64,000 nucleotides of DNA from Prorocentrum cordatum (GCA_963575745.1 CAUYUJ010016160.1:502678-566677), one strand, 5' to 3'; positions 11,850-22,667 are shown, numbered from the stretch's first letter. A program made the numbers and translations. Notes: generated from the sequence alone by a model not told the origin.

Positions 11850-12290
11850 AATTTGTGAGGACGTCGCACGCGAGAGCGCAGTCCTGAGTACATTGTGAGG
11901 AAATCTCGGGCGGGAGCGGGGGCCCTGACTAAGTTGCGAGGAAGTCTCAAGCGGGAGCGCCGTTCCTTAGCAAATTGCACGGAAGTCTCAGGCGGGAGCG
12001 GGGGTCCTCACTAAATTGCGAGGAAGTCTCAGGCGGGAGCGCCGTTCCTGAGTCAATTGCGCGGAAATGTCAAGCAGGAGCGGGGGTCCTGAGTAAAATT
12101 CGAAGAAGTCTCAGGCGGGAGCGCCGTTCCCACGTAAATTGCACGGAAGTCTCAGGCGGGAGCGGGGGTCTTGATTACATTGCGAGGAAGTCTCAGACGG
12201 GAGCGCCTTTCCTGAGTAAATTGCGCGGAAGTCTCAGGCGGGAGCGGGGGTCCTGAGTAAAAATCGAGGAAGTCTCAGGCGGGAGCCGTT
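11850..12290 (+). repeat. ~41-bp tandem repeat, about ten copies
   Basis: The core TCTCAGGCGGGAGCG recurs about every 40-42 bases (11903, 11945, 11987, 12027 and onward to 12273). Bodies alternate between GGGGGTCCTGA and GCCGTTCCTGA. A few degraded units reappear at 13185-13350. Confidence 0.9.
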
Positions 12291-12446
12291 GTTGTTGTAG
12301 CCCGGGGGGCAGGGGCACAGTTTGAGCAGGAAGACTTTCCTTGAGAAAAAAACAAGGTGCGAGCCCCGGGGGTGGCACTTCAATCGAAAAAAATCAATGT
12401 GCACCGGTGGGGGGGGGATCAACAATAATTGTTCTTCAAGAATGAG
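12280..12446 (+). repeat. Long direct repeat, copy 1
   Basis: GCCGTTGTTGTTGTA, then CAGTTTGAGCAGGAAGACTT, then GCACCGGTGGGGGGG and ATCAACAATAATT. The same series recurs at 13345-13510 about 1.06 kb downstream, both times at the end of 41-bp-type units. This is a segmental duplication. Confidence 0.8.
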
Positions 12447-12451
12447 AGTTC

Positions 12452-12499
<48 letters not shown>

Positions 12500-12625
12500 A
12501 CTTTTAAGTCTGTTCGCCCCTATATGCTCGAGTGTCCAATAACGCGTATTTCCCAAACCCTCGATACCCGCCCTCTTCGTCTTCGATCGAACCCCCTTTG
12601 GGGGGTATACCTTTCTTCCCTGCAG
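12447..12625 (+). repeat. CAA-repeat-linked dispersed module, copy 3
   Basis: CAA run followed by TTTTAAGTCTGTTCG, CTCTTCGTCTTCGATCG and a C5-T3-G6 element. Confidence 0.75.
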
Positions 12626-12744
12626 GCCGGGCCCCAGCAAGCGGCGGGGCGGCCGCGGACCGTCGGCCTGGCCAGCGGCAGCGCTGATCGGCGGGGCGGC
12701 CGCGGACCGTCGACCCGACCCCAAGAGGGACGGACAGGGGACCG

Positions 12745-12747
12745 ACC

Positions 12748-12789
<42 letters not shown>

Positions 12790-12794
12790 TCGAA

Positions 12795-12829
<35 letters not shown>

Positions 12830-13120
12830 GCGAAAGCGAGAGCGAGAGAGAACGACAGCAGGGCCACGAAGGGCACGAAGTAGGCCACGAAGGGCGACAG
12901 CGGGGACACGAAGGGAATGCGTATGGGGCCACGAAGAGCGCGAACGAGCGGGGGCCACGAAGTGCAGATAATGCGGGGCCACAGAAGGCAACTATGGGGC
13001 CACTGAGGGTAGCAACTGGGCCACGTAGGACAGTGAGGGGGACACAAATGGCGACAGCGGGGCCACGAAGGGCATGCACATGGGGCCACAACGGGCGCGA
13101 CTCCTGGGTGCCTGGGTGTC
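12745..13120 (+). repeat. GAC repeat followed by ~30-bp GGCCACGAAGGG repeat
   Basis: GAC array at 12745-12830. It passes into imperfect units built on GGGGCCACGAAGGGC up to about 13120. Confidence 0.8.
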
Positions 13121-13344
13121 GGGAGCGCGGCGCTTGGGCAAATTGCCGGACATTCCAACGCAAGGCTATTCTTCAGTAAGTTGCAAGCAAGTCTCCAGCG
13201 AGAGCGCGACTCCAGAACTCCGGGAGAGCGATTCGTGCATAAATTGTAAGAAAGTCCCAAACGAGAGCGCGATTCTTGACTAAAATGCGAGAAAGTCTCG
13301 GGCGGGAGCGGGGGTCCTGGCTAAATTGTAACGAAGTCTAAGGC

Positions 13345-13510
13345 GGGAGCCGTTGTTGTTGTAACCCCGGGGCCAGGGGACCAGTTTGAGCAGGAAGACT
13401 TCCCCTGTCAAAAAACAGGGTGCGAGCGTCGAGGGGCACACTTTGATTGAGAAAAAGCAGTCTGCACCGGTGGGGGGGGATCAACAATAATTATTCTTCA
13501 GAAGTGAGAA
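13345..13510 (+). repeat. Long direct repeat, copy 2
   Basis: Second copy of the module at 12280-12446, moderately diverged, ending at AACAATAATTATTCTTC. Here the CAA run is reduced to a few units. Confidence 0.8.
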
Positions 13511-13668
13511 CTCAACAACGCAACAAGCAGAATCCGCACCACGGATCCCCACTTCGGCCACGCACCCAGGGACAGAGCATGGCCGTTCGGCCCCCTCAAT
13601 CCGGTGCGAGTGGTGGCATCAACGACCCCGGTGGCATGCGTCGGCAGCGGTCTGCCTGGTGCCATTCA

Positions 13669-13883
13669 GGCAGTGCCAAGGGGGGTCACCACTGGGGGGG
13701 TCGCCAGCTTCTCCTGGAAATCGAGGTTCCAGGATGGAGAGTCGACGGGTCGAGGATGTTCTTGGACGTTTCTTTGCGTTGTCGGGGCTCTGGGGGGCCC
13801 AGTTCCTCGAGGAAGTCTCGAGGAAGTGGCGTTTCCTCGAGGAAGTGGCGACCCCCCTAGTGGTGACCCCCCTTTGCACTGCC
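13669..13883. mobile_element. 215-bp foldback (MITE-like) element
   Basis: The left end GGCAGTGCCAAGGGGGGTCA continues into CCACT(G)GGGGGGTCGCCA. The right end is its reverse complement (TGACCCCCCTTTGCACTGCC), giving arms of about 40 bases with few mismatches. A GCCATYC direct repeat flanks the element (13661 and 13887), not perfectly adjacent. No coding capacity, so at most non-autonomous. Confidence 0.6.
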
Positions 13884-14089
13884 CCAGCCATCCTCACAGC
13901 AGCTCTGGCGGGCACAGGGTGCGGAGGGCAAGGCCACTGCATAGGGGGCGCTGGCGGCACTGTCGACCCCTCTGCGGCTGGCGTCTGGGGGCCACGCGCC
14001 ACGCTCGGCCACAGCTGGGCCTCTGGAGGGGCCCCGAGGCCCTCGTGCTCCGGGCCGCGCCGCCCCTCCTGACTCCAGATCCGCCCCAC

Positions 14090-14880
14090 TTTAGCTTTTT
14101 TGTCCAACTTAAAATTGCGTCGGAAATCCACCTATGAGAGGCCGAAAAAGTCGGGCGGAAATTTCTGCACCCAGTGCAAAGTAGGGCGGAAATCCACAGA
14201 AACTGGGCGGAAGCAGCAGCAGGAAAGTAGGGCGGAAGTTGGCATCAGCGGGGCCTGAAAAGTAAGGCGGAAATTCCAAGCCCTACCTTCGGGGGTGGAC
14301 AGAACCCCCAATAGTGACACGTCGATTAGTGAATTGTCCGTTTTCGGTTTTCGAGAGGGCGCCGTGGCCGTTATTTTCCAGGCTTGCGCCCGCCAGGTTT
14401 GGGCCCGAAGTCGTTTTCACTAATCCACGTTTTACTAAAGGGAGGTCTGTCCATCCCCGATACTTACGAATTTCCCCCAAAAGTAGGGCGGATCCGGAGT
14501 CGGGGCCTCCAGACTTCGGAGGCCGGCAGGCCTCCCACCCTGACGCGTCGAGTAAGGAGTTGGCCGTCTTCGGTTCGCGAGAGGGCGTCGCGGCCGTCGT
14601 TTCTGCAAGGGCTCCCTCGAGGGCGCGAAGTTATTCGCGCTTCGCGCTTCGCGGTCCTCGTTCCTTCTCCCCCTCCTCCTCGTCCTCCTATTCTCCCTTT
14701 AGGAGGGCGGCGCGAGAGCGCGAAGTTATTCGCGCTTCGCGCAGCGCGAAGCGCGAAGTTGGGAGCCCTAGTTTCTGCGGGTCCAGGGTCCGAGGGTGTC
14801 GGTCCCAGGCCGCGCTCACTGAGGGGAGGTTTATGGAAGGGAGATGTGTCCACCCTCGACCAACACCGATGACGTCGAAC
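14090..14880. repeat. Degenerate AGTAGGGCGGAA repeats and a diverged ~225-bp direct repeat
   Basis: AAGTAGGGCGGAAATTCC-like units recur between 14090 and 14282. The stretch 14319-14400 is paralleled at 14540-14610 (CGTCGA-TA-G--TTG-CCGT and GAGAGGGCG). GCGCGAAGTTATTCGCGC, itself palindromic, occurs twice (about 14615-14650 and 14715-14755). No gene seen. Confidence 0.5.
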
Positions 14881-15139
14881 ATGTGTTCCCGCGCGCATGT
14901 GGCACAGGGGTTTAGGAAGCAATCGCGCACGGCCCCCGACCGGCTGAAACCCACCTGTCAAGTTCGGGAGCAACCTCGCGACATGCGCGGTTTCGCGGAC
15001 CCAGCATCCGTCCGCGAGTGTTGCCGGCAGTGGCACATGAATTGCGTTTCAAGCTCGTCACGTGGGCGTTGCAGACGGTGTCTTATCCTCTTTGCACACG
15101 TTCGAGTGTCCCCCTTTCGGATAATATTATCATCGATGT

Positions 15140-15600
15140 CCGCCTCCTCACCTCCCGCCTCGTCCCAGACTCCTCCGCATTCAGACTCATTCACCACCAT
15201 ACTCACGCTCATGCTCACTCATGCGGTGCACTCGTAGTCAGACCACTCCCGCTCGGACTCATATATGCCTAGGCTCACTCATACACAGGCTCGTTCTCAA
15301 TGCCCCTTGATTCTCGCACAGTTCACTTATGCTCAGGTGCACTCCTACTTAGGATTCTTCATACTCAGCTTGCTCGTGCACATATCCACTTTTACTCAGA
15401 TTCATTCCTACATAGACTTGCACATGTCAAGACTCAATCATATTCATATTCACTCAAGCTCTGGCTCTCTCGTGCCATGACGCTCTCACACCCAGCCTCG
15501 TTCGCACTCAGGCTTGCCCACACTCAGGCTGGCTCACATTCAGACTCACTCTCGTTCGGGCTCTCGCATACACACACACACTGACGCATACAGCTCATTC
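15140..15600 (+). repeat. Degenerate ACTCAGGCTC repeat
   Basis: Dozens of worn copies of a 10-12-base unit (CACTCAGGCT, CATACTCAGG). Non-coding. Confidence 0.65.
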
Positions 15601-16560
15601 ATAAGCATGGCCACCGCGACGTAGCGGGCATGGCATTGGGACGCTCCAAGGGGGAGCCGCCGGGGGGCATTGCACAGGCCAGTTCGCACCCAGATTGTGC
15701 GGACGTCTCCAGCGAAACGCCCGTCTGCGGCTGTGGGTGCGCCTCTTCTCAGAGCCGTGTGCTCACCGCGGTGTCGTAGGCACTGCACCCGAACCACCGA
15801 GGGGACGCCGCGAGTTGAGATTGCACGGGCCCGCTGGCTCTCCGGACTGAGAGGACGTGATGCCTGGAGCGAAACGACTGTTCGCGACCGTGCGGGCGTC
15901 CCTTGTCAGAGCTCTCTGGGCATAACGGTGCAGCAGGACTGCCAAAGGGGGAGCCGCCAGAGGGAGCCCTATGACCACCGCGTTTTAGCAGGTATGGCAC
16001 TTGAGCGCCGCAGGAGGAGCCGCCAGGGGGTACATCACGGGTCCGTTCGCTATCATATCGATAAGGGGGTTCTTGAGCGAAGTGTCTGTTCGCGGTTGTG
16101 GACGCGTTTCTTTTCGGAGCCTTCTGATCGCGTCGATGCGATTGGCATGGTTTTTGGGCTCACCAGGAGGGAGTCGCGAGTCGCCCGTTCGCGGCTGACC
16201 ACGCTCTCTTTTTGAGAGCCTATGATCAAAGCGATGTCATGGCATTTTGCCAGGGGGTACTGCACGGGACCGTCCGCGTTCAGATAGTAGAGTTATCTCG
16301 AGCGAAGCACTTCCAGTTGGAGTTCGACGAGCCTCTTTTCAGTGCAATGTGGCCACCGCGACATGGCGGAGGTAGCCGTGCTCTTGTTCACAGCCCCATG
16401 ATCACCGCGATGCGGCAGGCAAGGAATGTGGGCCAACCAAGGGGGAGAGTTGCCAGTGGGCCCGTTCGCGCCCAGATGGTATGGCATGTCTTGAGCGAAG
16501 AAGAACCCCTTGATCACCGTGAAGTTGCAAACATTGCATTCGCACCGCTCAAGGGGTACC
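15601..16560 (+). repeat. Degenerate tandem block, unit about 150-190 bases
   Basis: Recurring series GATCACCGCGAT-GGCA, AAGGGGGAGCCGCCAGGGGG, GGGCCCGTTCGC, then CTTGAGCGAAG, seen about five times. Copies are strongly diverged. Confidence 0.5.
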
Positions 16561-16748
16561 CGACTGGCGCTGCATCACGGGCCTCTTGGTCCGCTCATAC
16601 CCAGACTCGTTTAGAGGCCGACCCACTTGGACGCGGTCGCCCAGCCTTGCTCATACTCAGGCAGTTTTGCGCAGGGAAGCTGCCACAGAAGTTATCCAGT
16701 GCACATGGGGACATCCGCGCCGAATAATTGTAGGGCTCCGTGTGCCAG

Positions 16749-16863
16749 GACCAAGTTCGGCCTGAATTACGACGTCGTCAAGTCGAAGCAGCTCTTCGGC
16801 ATGATCGACACAGACCGAGATGGCCACACCCGCTCAAAATACATGCCGTTTCAGAGCGGTTGA
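16749..16863 (+). CDS. Isolated exon fragment with one EF-hand-like loop
   Basis: After a possible acceptor (GTGTGCCAG at 16740-16748) the frame reads TKFGLNYDVVKSKQLFGMID and then TDRDGHTRSKY, closing at TGA 16861-16863. LFGMIDTDRDGH has the helix-E plus loop start of an EF-hand Ca2+-binding motif: D at positions 1, 3 and 5 and G at 6. Loop position 12 is Tyr instead of Glu/Asp and position 8 is Thr instead of Ile/Leu/Val, so the site is probably degraded or read beyond the true exon end. No partner exon was found nearby, so a pseudo-exon or lone gene fragment is likely. Confidence 0.35.
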
Positions 16864-18270
16864 TGGCGCCTGTTCGTCTTTTGACGTGCGAGGGCCAAGG
16901 CTCCCACCTCGCAGGCTCACCTAGACCTCCGAGGGCGGAGGCTCCCACGCCAGCACTGGATGCATATCGTGCAATCGGGCCCACAGTCCGACTGGGGGGA
17001 TCCTCGTGCAGGGCATACATCGGCTTGGCCAGCCAACGGCCGAGAACTTGGGGAGAGCGTGTCGCTCCTGGCCCACCACGCTTCGGCGCGGCACGCTATA
17101 CCCTCTTCCCGGCTCCCCGGCGTCAACGCCCCGAGCTGTTCCTGGCCTCCCTCCCTGCGCAGCGGAGCGACACGCTATCCGCTCGCAGGGCACAGCGTGT
17201 CGCCGGGGCCGCCGGGGGCGGCACGCTGCCTAAGAGCTTCCCTGGAAGACAAGGGTGTCGTGTCTATTCGGGCGCGCGGCTCCCTGATACTCTTCGCTCA
17301 TTCACGAGGCGCGCGCGTGTCTCTTTTGCTGTGTCGAGTACACTGTGAATTACAATGCTTCGTGGCTGTGCTTTTTGTCGAAGACATGTCTATTTCCGAC
17401 CGGACGACGCCGGGGCCTCGCTGCAGTCCAGGTGCAAAAAGCTGCGGGGGCAGTGCCGCCGGCAGCCTGGTGTCGCCTCCCGATCTGTATGCGCAGCCGG
17501 CGGCCCGCGCTCACGCCTGCACGGCTGGGCGCGGCGGCCGGCGCGGAGGGGGGGGGGAGCCCGCGCAGAGGCCTCCGTAAGAGTGAGCCTTCGACGGAGT
17601 GACCCTCGGTGCGGGCTCCCGGGGGCCTCGGACGGGGCCGGGACGAGGAGAAAATCCGTGCCAGGGGCGTTCCGGGACGCTCTTCCGAGCGTCTCGGAGC
17701 GCTCTGAGGAGGCCCTGCCGCGCCCGAGACATCCTCCAGAGCCGCCGGGCTTCAGGGGTTCTCGATTTAGCTTCACTCGATTTTTATCCTCGTGCTGGCG
17801 TCGTCTTAGGGCCCCCCCGATACACTGCCCTGCGCGCTTGGATTTGAACCTACCCGCGGCCCCCTAAGCCGCGCACCAGAGGTCACTCTTGCCTTGGGTC
17901 ACTGTTGCGTGTAGTCGACCATTCACAGTCGACCTCCACCTTCTGCACCAGGTGCCGCCGCGGCGCGGCCGCGGACGCCGCTACGGCGGCCTCGGCGGCG
18001 CACGCCGCGCGGAAGGTGCTGGAGACGCAGGATATTGTCTTTACATGTTCTGCCGCGTAACGGTCGTTGCCCAGGCCAAGCCCCCTTCCTTCCCCCGGGT
18101 AACGGTTATGATCGTACGTTCGTGCGTGGTGGGGGTGGGCCTGGACCCCGCTTTACGCATGCTGGTGCTCGTACGCAATACAATGGCGATCGCAGCGCAC
18201 CCCCGCCCCGACGTGCTCCAACCCGCCCAAGCGTTACTGCTCTCCGGGGTCCCGACCCTCCCCCACCCAG
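16864..18270. other. No supported gene
   Basis: GC-rich stretch with overlapping long frames on both strands but no coherent protein. CACGCTATMC and AGCGTGTCGC recur at 17055-17210. A tRNA-like patch at 17826-17885 was rejected. Confidence 0.3.
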
Positions 18271-18289
18271 GCAACGGCCGTTGCCAGAA

Positions 18290-18680
18290 GCACAAAACAA
18301 TAATCTCGAGGCCGAGGACACCAGTCCTCCGAGTCTTCCGCCTCTTCCCTCTCCGTGACCCCGAGTGTAACTCAACTCATGGGTGTGACCCTAAGTAGTG
18401 ACACTGAGTACGACTCTGGGTGAGGAGGAGGAGGAGGAGGAGGAGGAGGAGGAGGAGGAGGAGGAGGAGGAGGAGTGAGTGAGGAGTCGGCGCGTTCGGA
18501 GCAATAAGAAGAAACCCATCCTTTGGAGATGGGGAACAAGAAGAACCCTATCCTTTGGCTATGGGGAAAGAGCAAGAATCCCATCCATTGGATGTGGGGA
18601 AACAGTAATCTCGAGGCCGAGGACCCCCAGCCCTCCGAGTCCTCCGCCTCGTCCCCCTCGGTGACGCTCTGCCCTGGGAC
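18290..18680. repeat. Direct repeat pair enclosing GGA array and ~30-bp tandem repeat
   Basis: AATCTCGAGGCCGAGGAC followed by CCTCCGAGTC occurs at 18300 and 18607. Between them lie a GGA array (18424-18474) and three copies of a ~30-base unit, CCCATCCTTTGGAGATGGGG-like (18515-18602). Confidence 0.75.
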
Positions 18681-19097
18681 GGCCGGGGGCCTCGCGCGAG
18701 CTGCCTCGTCGTGCGTGCGCTTCCTCCGGCGCTGGTCTCTTCTGCTGCCCGCGGCGTGTCTGACTGACCACAGCTCGCCAGCTCCGGGCGCGCCTTCTCC
18801 TCCCAGGAAGCCATGCCGCCAAGTGCATTACAGTGGAAAGCCATGCCAAGAGACACCCCGCTTGCCTCCAGGGTGTCCCAGGTTTCTTGGGTTCCGATGG
18901 TGTTTCTATGGAAAGCGTGACGTTCCCACACCAGAAATCCACGGACGTCCCGGGGTCTCGGGGTTGGCTGTCCTGTGGAAGGCCTCTTGTGGTCAAGCTC
19001 GTGCTGTATTGCTTGCCCTGTGCCTCGCCAAGGAGCAGATGGCTCCCGAGGGGAAACGGGTGCCGAGCTGTTTCGCAGTCTTCGGTCGTTTCCAACC

Positions 19098-19275
19098 CAG
19101 ACATGCGACGTCCTGATTTTTTCAGGACGGCGTCCCCGGAAGTCCCGGCCCTTTCTCCGGGGCCGGTTTTTCGTCCTGAGTAGTTTTTTGACGGTCCCGA
19201 GGCCCGGCATGAGCCCCCCGGGGCCGAAAATAGCACAGAACCTCCCGTCCTGATTTTTTTACGACGCGATCATGT
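19098..19275 (+). repeat. Dispersed ~160-bp repeat family, copy 1
   Basis: Ordered blocks: CCAGACATGCGACGTCCTGA, GCCGGTTTTTCG, GTTTTTTGACGGTCCCGAGG, then a GGGGCCGAAAAT end. The same order occurs at 20628-20790 and 20925-21085, and inverted at 22045-22150 and 33065-33225. Confidence 0.65.
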
Positions 19276-19439
19276 CTGGGAGGGCGCCCGAGGGGAAACG
19301 GGTGCCGAGCTGTCTCGCCGTCTTCGGTCGTCTCCAACGGTGCTCCCTGGGCCCCCGGGCCCGTCAGAACAGGACAGGATGGCGAAAATCGGCCGCGGTG
19401 GAAGGCCCCGAGGTCCAGGATCGGGGGCGGCAAAGAGGG

Positions 19440-19625
19440 GGGGGTCCTTGCGGGATAGTGTGGGGCTCTTGGGAATCTCTTTAGGTTTCCTGGGGCCTTC
19501 GGGCCTCTTCGGGGCCTCTTGGGAGCCTCCTGGGGCCTCCTGGGGCCCTGTCGGGACTGCCTGGGGGCCCTCTTGGGCCGGTTTGGGGCCCTCTTGGAGG
19601 TCTGTCGGGCAATCTTAGCGCGATC
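19440..19625 (+). repeat. CCTCTTGGGG-type block
   Basis: Short stretch of the same low-complexity family as 1170-3730. Confidence 0.7.
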
Positions 19626-20057
19626 TTGGGGGCTATCATGGCGGGGGCCGTGATATCTCCCCAGATTTCATGGCGCCTCTTCTCATTTCATGACGTTCCT
19701 GACCCCTCCGCTGGGCCGCGCACGTGCCGCTGGTCATGATTTGCACCCCCCCCTCTTGGACACCCCCGTCTTTGGCCGCTCCCGGCAGGACCCGTTTCCC
19801 TCAGGACACGCTGACTTCATGCCAACTTTCGTGTCGCCGTTGAGGAAACGGTCGCAGGCGATCTTTCGCCCCGAATCCCCGACTCGTCCACGAAAGATCA
19901 GGCCGTGTAGAAAAGGAAGGGAACTCGGGGATACCTCCTAAGGGGGCTAATCGGACGCACCCCTCATGGAGGATGGCCGCCCCCTTTATCCTACACATCC
20001 CTGGGTTGGGCCCCACATGCCTTGCCCACTCGAAAACCCCACGAAGCTTGGGATAGT

Positions 20058-20221
20058 CAGAGCGTGAACTACCTACCCCGCTTTCGCTTCCAGGCAAAAC
20101 CAAGCCATACCACGCGCCGCTTCGTCAAGCGGCCTGACCAGTACAGGCTGCAATTTGGCATCGTTTGGTATCTCTTGGAAGCGAGGGTGGTCAAAAGCGA
20201 GGTAGGTTTGTTTTCCCCCTA
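20058..20221. mobile_element. 164-bp foldback element, ACCTACC family, copy 1
   Basis: The left arm ACCTACCCCGCTTTCGCTTC is matched by an inverted right arm (CTTGGAAGCGAGG, AAAGCGAGGTAGG). The whole unit recurs at 32267-32429 with few differences while flanks differ, which defines its ends at CAGAGCGTGAA and TTTYCCCCCTA. No coding capacity. Confidence 0.7.
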
Positions 20222-20435
20222 GATAGGGGTCGACACGTCCCCCTGTGAAGGGGGTAGCTGTCACGCGGGAGCCTGGCCCCCGGCCCGGGGACGGTCCCCC
20301 CGGGCCCCCGGCTCCTTCCACCCCGAGCATGGCCTGCCGGCGGCCCCCCTCGGCCCGCGGAGGGGCCCGTGGGCCCGCGGGCGGCGCGACCCCACGTCCG
20401 GGAGCCCCCTCCTCCAGGACCTGTTCCTGCATGCC

Positions 20436-20480
20436 CTCCTCCTCCTCCTCCTCCTCCTCCTCCTCCTCCTCCTCTTGCCT
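20436..20480. repeat. TCC trinucleotide repeat
   Basis: Run of TCC, followed by a pyrimidine-rich stretch to about 20600. Confidence 0.9.
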
Positions 20481-20627
20481 CTCTCCTCTTCATCCTCGCC
20501 CTCGTTCCCCTCCCCTCTCCCTAGTTCCCCTCCCCTCCCCCTACGCTCCATCTCCCGCTCCTTCTGCTTCCCCCCCCCTCTCCCTCTCCCGCACCTCCGC
20601 CTCGCCCGCGCAGTGCTGCCTTCCTGG

Positions 20628-20790
20628 CTGCCGTCCCAGACATCCGGCGTCTTGGTTTTTTCAAGACACGGGCCCCCGACCCCTCGTTGACTCCTTCCCA
20701 GGGACCGGCTTTTCTCCCCGAGAAGTTTTCGACGGCCCCAAGGCCCGGGTAAGGGCCCCGACCAAGAGGCCGAAGACGATGAACAACCTC
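20628..20790 (+). repeat. Dispersed ~160-bp repeat family, copy 2
   Basis: CCCAGACATCCGGCGTCTTG, GGGACCGGCTTTTCTCC, TTTTCGACGGCCCCAAGG and AAGAGGCCGAAGA in the same order as copy 1. Confidence 0.65.
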
Positions 20791-20924
20791 CGCCGCTGTT
20801 TCTTCGAGACGCCTGATGCCTGGGGCTGGCCCTCCTCCCAGGGGGCTCGGCCAGGGAGGTGGCCGATGTCGGGCCAGCCCCCGGGGGATCCCGTGGGGCC
20901 CCCAGCAGCGCGGGCGGTGCTTCG

Positions 20925-21085
20925 AGGGTCCGACCCAGGTATCCGGCTGCTCTAGCTCTTGCGGTGCGTGGGCCCCCGAAGTCCAGACCACTTCCCCAGG
21001 GCGGGTTTTCGCCCCAGGCTGTTTTTTGACGGTCCCGAGTTCCGGTCCGGGCCCCAAGAGGCCGAAAATGAGGCAAAAGCTCCTC
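20925..21085 (+). repeat. Dispersed ~160-bp repeat family, copy 3
   Basis: ACCCAGGTATCCGGCTGC, GGGCGGGTTTTCGCCCCAGG, TTTTTTGACGGTCCCGAG and AAGAGGCCGAAAATGAGG. Confidence 0.65.
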
Positions 21086-21104
21086 ACCTGATCGCTTTGG
21101 TTCC

Positions 21105-21935
21105 TGTTCCTCCTCCTCCTCCTGCTGCTGCTCCTGCTGCTGCTGCTCCTCCTCCCTGTTCCGAACACGGCCAAGAACCGCTCGCTCCCATGTTTTGGAG
21201 CGTCGGATCTTTGGGGAGGTCGCGCCTCCCGCGGGCCGCTCGGCGCGAGCGACCCCGTAGGGCGGCCGAGGCCCTGGCGGCTCGGCGAGCAGCGCGGGAT
21301 GCGGACGAGGAGGAGGAGGAGGAGGAGGAGGAGGAGGAGGAGGAGGAGGAGGAGGAGGAGGAGGAGGAGGAGGGGGAGGAGGAGGAGGAGGAGGAGGAGG
21401 AGGAGGAGGGAGGAGGAGGAGGAGGAGGAGGAGGAGGAGGGAGGAGGCCGAGGCCCTGGCGGCTCGGCGAGCGGCGCGGGCGCGGCGGTGGAGGAGGAGG
21501 AGAAGGAGGAGGAGGAGGTTGACGAGGAGGAGGAGGAGGAGGAGGAGGAGGAGGAGGAGGAGGCGGAGGAGGAGCAGCAGCAGCCAGCAGCAGCAGCAGC
21601 AGGAGAGGAGGAGGAGGAGGAGGAGGCCGAGGCCCTGGCTGCTAGGCGAGCGGCGCGGGGCGCGGCGGTGGAGGAGGAGGAGGAGGAGGAGGAGGACGAC
21701 GAGGAGGAGGAGGAGAGGAAGGAGGAGGAGGAGGCGGAGGAGGCGGAGGAGGAGGAGGAGGAGGAGGAGGAGGAGGACCACGACGACGACGAGGAGGGGG
21801 ACGACGAGGAGGAGGACGAGGAGGAAGAGGAGGAGGAGGAGGAGGAGAAGGAGAAGGAGGAAGGAGGAGGAGGAGAAGGAGGAGGATGAAGAGGAGGAGG
21901 AGGAGGAGGAGGAGGAAGACGAGGAACAGGAACCA
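21105..21935. repeat. Long GGA-rich imperfect trinucleotide array
   Basis: TCC/TGC units at 21105-21155, then mostly GGA with interspersed GAC, AGC and GCG from 21307. GAGGCCGAGGCCCTGGC-like inserts recur at 21265, 21445 and 21625, so part of the array is itself a ~180-base higher-order repeat. Frames up to 506 codons on either strand are homopolymeric translations (Leu, Ser, Glu, Arg) and are not called as genes. Confidence 0.9.
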
Positions 21936-22044
21936 TACCGATTAGGGAGGGAGCTTTTGCCTTACTTTCGGCCTCTTGGGGCCCTGACCAGGACCCCCGA
22001 GTTGCCGATACCTATTCCCCTCGAGGCATGTCAAATATCACGAC

Positions 22045-22150
22045 GCAAGGTGTCTCGCTATTTCCGGCCTCTTGGGGCCCTGACTGGGCGTCGCGATCGT
22101 GGAAGAGTGACCCGAGATGAGAAACCGGCCCCGGGGAGTGGGTGGAGGCC
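22045..22150 (-). repeat. Dispersed ~160-bp repeat family, inverted partial copy
   Basis: TTTCCGGCCTCTTGGGGCCC followed by GAGAAACCGGCCCCGGG, the reverse-complement order of copy 1. Confidence 0.55.
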
Positions 22151-22390
22151 TCTGGGGGGTCGGAGCGTGCCTCCGGCGGAGTGCCCCCCAGCGGAGTGCT
22201 TCCGGCGGCTGCGGGGCGAGGCCCGTCGGCCGCTCGGCGGGCGGCGCGGGGGGCGCGGCGGAGGCTCCGGCCATGGCATGGTGCGCACTGGGCCGGCGGC
22301 GGCCCCGCAGGCAAGGTCACGCGCTACGAGTTCCTGAGCCTCTTCGGGCACACCAGGATCGGCTCCCCCTCCTCTTGGAGGCCTGGAAAT

Positions 22391-22561
22391 GGGCACCAAC
22401 ACCAACACAGAGGGTTGCCTCCATAGGGGGAAGATGATCCTAGATTTCGGTGTTGGTGGCAATATTCCGGCCACCTTGGCAGCCAGAATATTGCCACCAT
22501 CACCGAGATCGGGAGCTTCTTTCCTCGGTGGAGGCACACCGCCGATGTTGGTGTTGGCGTC
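22391..22561. mobile_element. 171-bp full hairpin (foldback) element
   Basis: GGGCACCAACACCAACA to GGCAATATTCCGGCC (22391-22471) is the imperfect inverse of GGCTGCCAAGG-free right arm 22479-22561 (CAGAATATTGCCACCATCAC to TTGGTGTTGGCGTC). The arms are about 80 bases, so nearly the whole unit is one hairpin. AGGCCTG occurs on both sides (about 22378 and 22569) as a possible target duplication. Confidence 0.6.
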
Positions 22562-22667
22562 AACCTCTAGGCCTGCGATCCTCTCCCTGGCCCATCCTCC
22601 TGCTCCCTCTCCTCTCTTTCCCCCCCTCCTCCATGCCCGCCGCTGGGCTCTCCGCCTCCACCTCCTC

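Noticed and set aside
11850-12290. Regularly spaced ~41-bp repeats as a CRISPR-like array
   Set aside because: The whole unit is repetitive, with no unique spacers and no cas genes: a minisatellite in eukaryotic DNA.
17826-17885. tRNA-like patch on the - strand (GGTTCAAATCC T-loop and a GCGGC-TTAGGGG-GCCGC anticodon-like stem-loop, AGG)
   Set aside because: No acceptor stem could be paired and the T-stem is mismatched. At best a tRNA-derived remnant.
20261-21936. Reverse-strand open frames of 470-506 codons and forward Glu/Arg-rich frames
   Set aside because: They are translations of a GGA/TCC array in several frames at once, with no non-repetitive domain.
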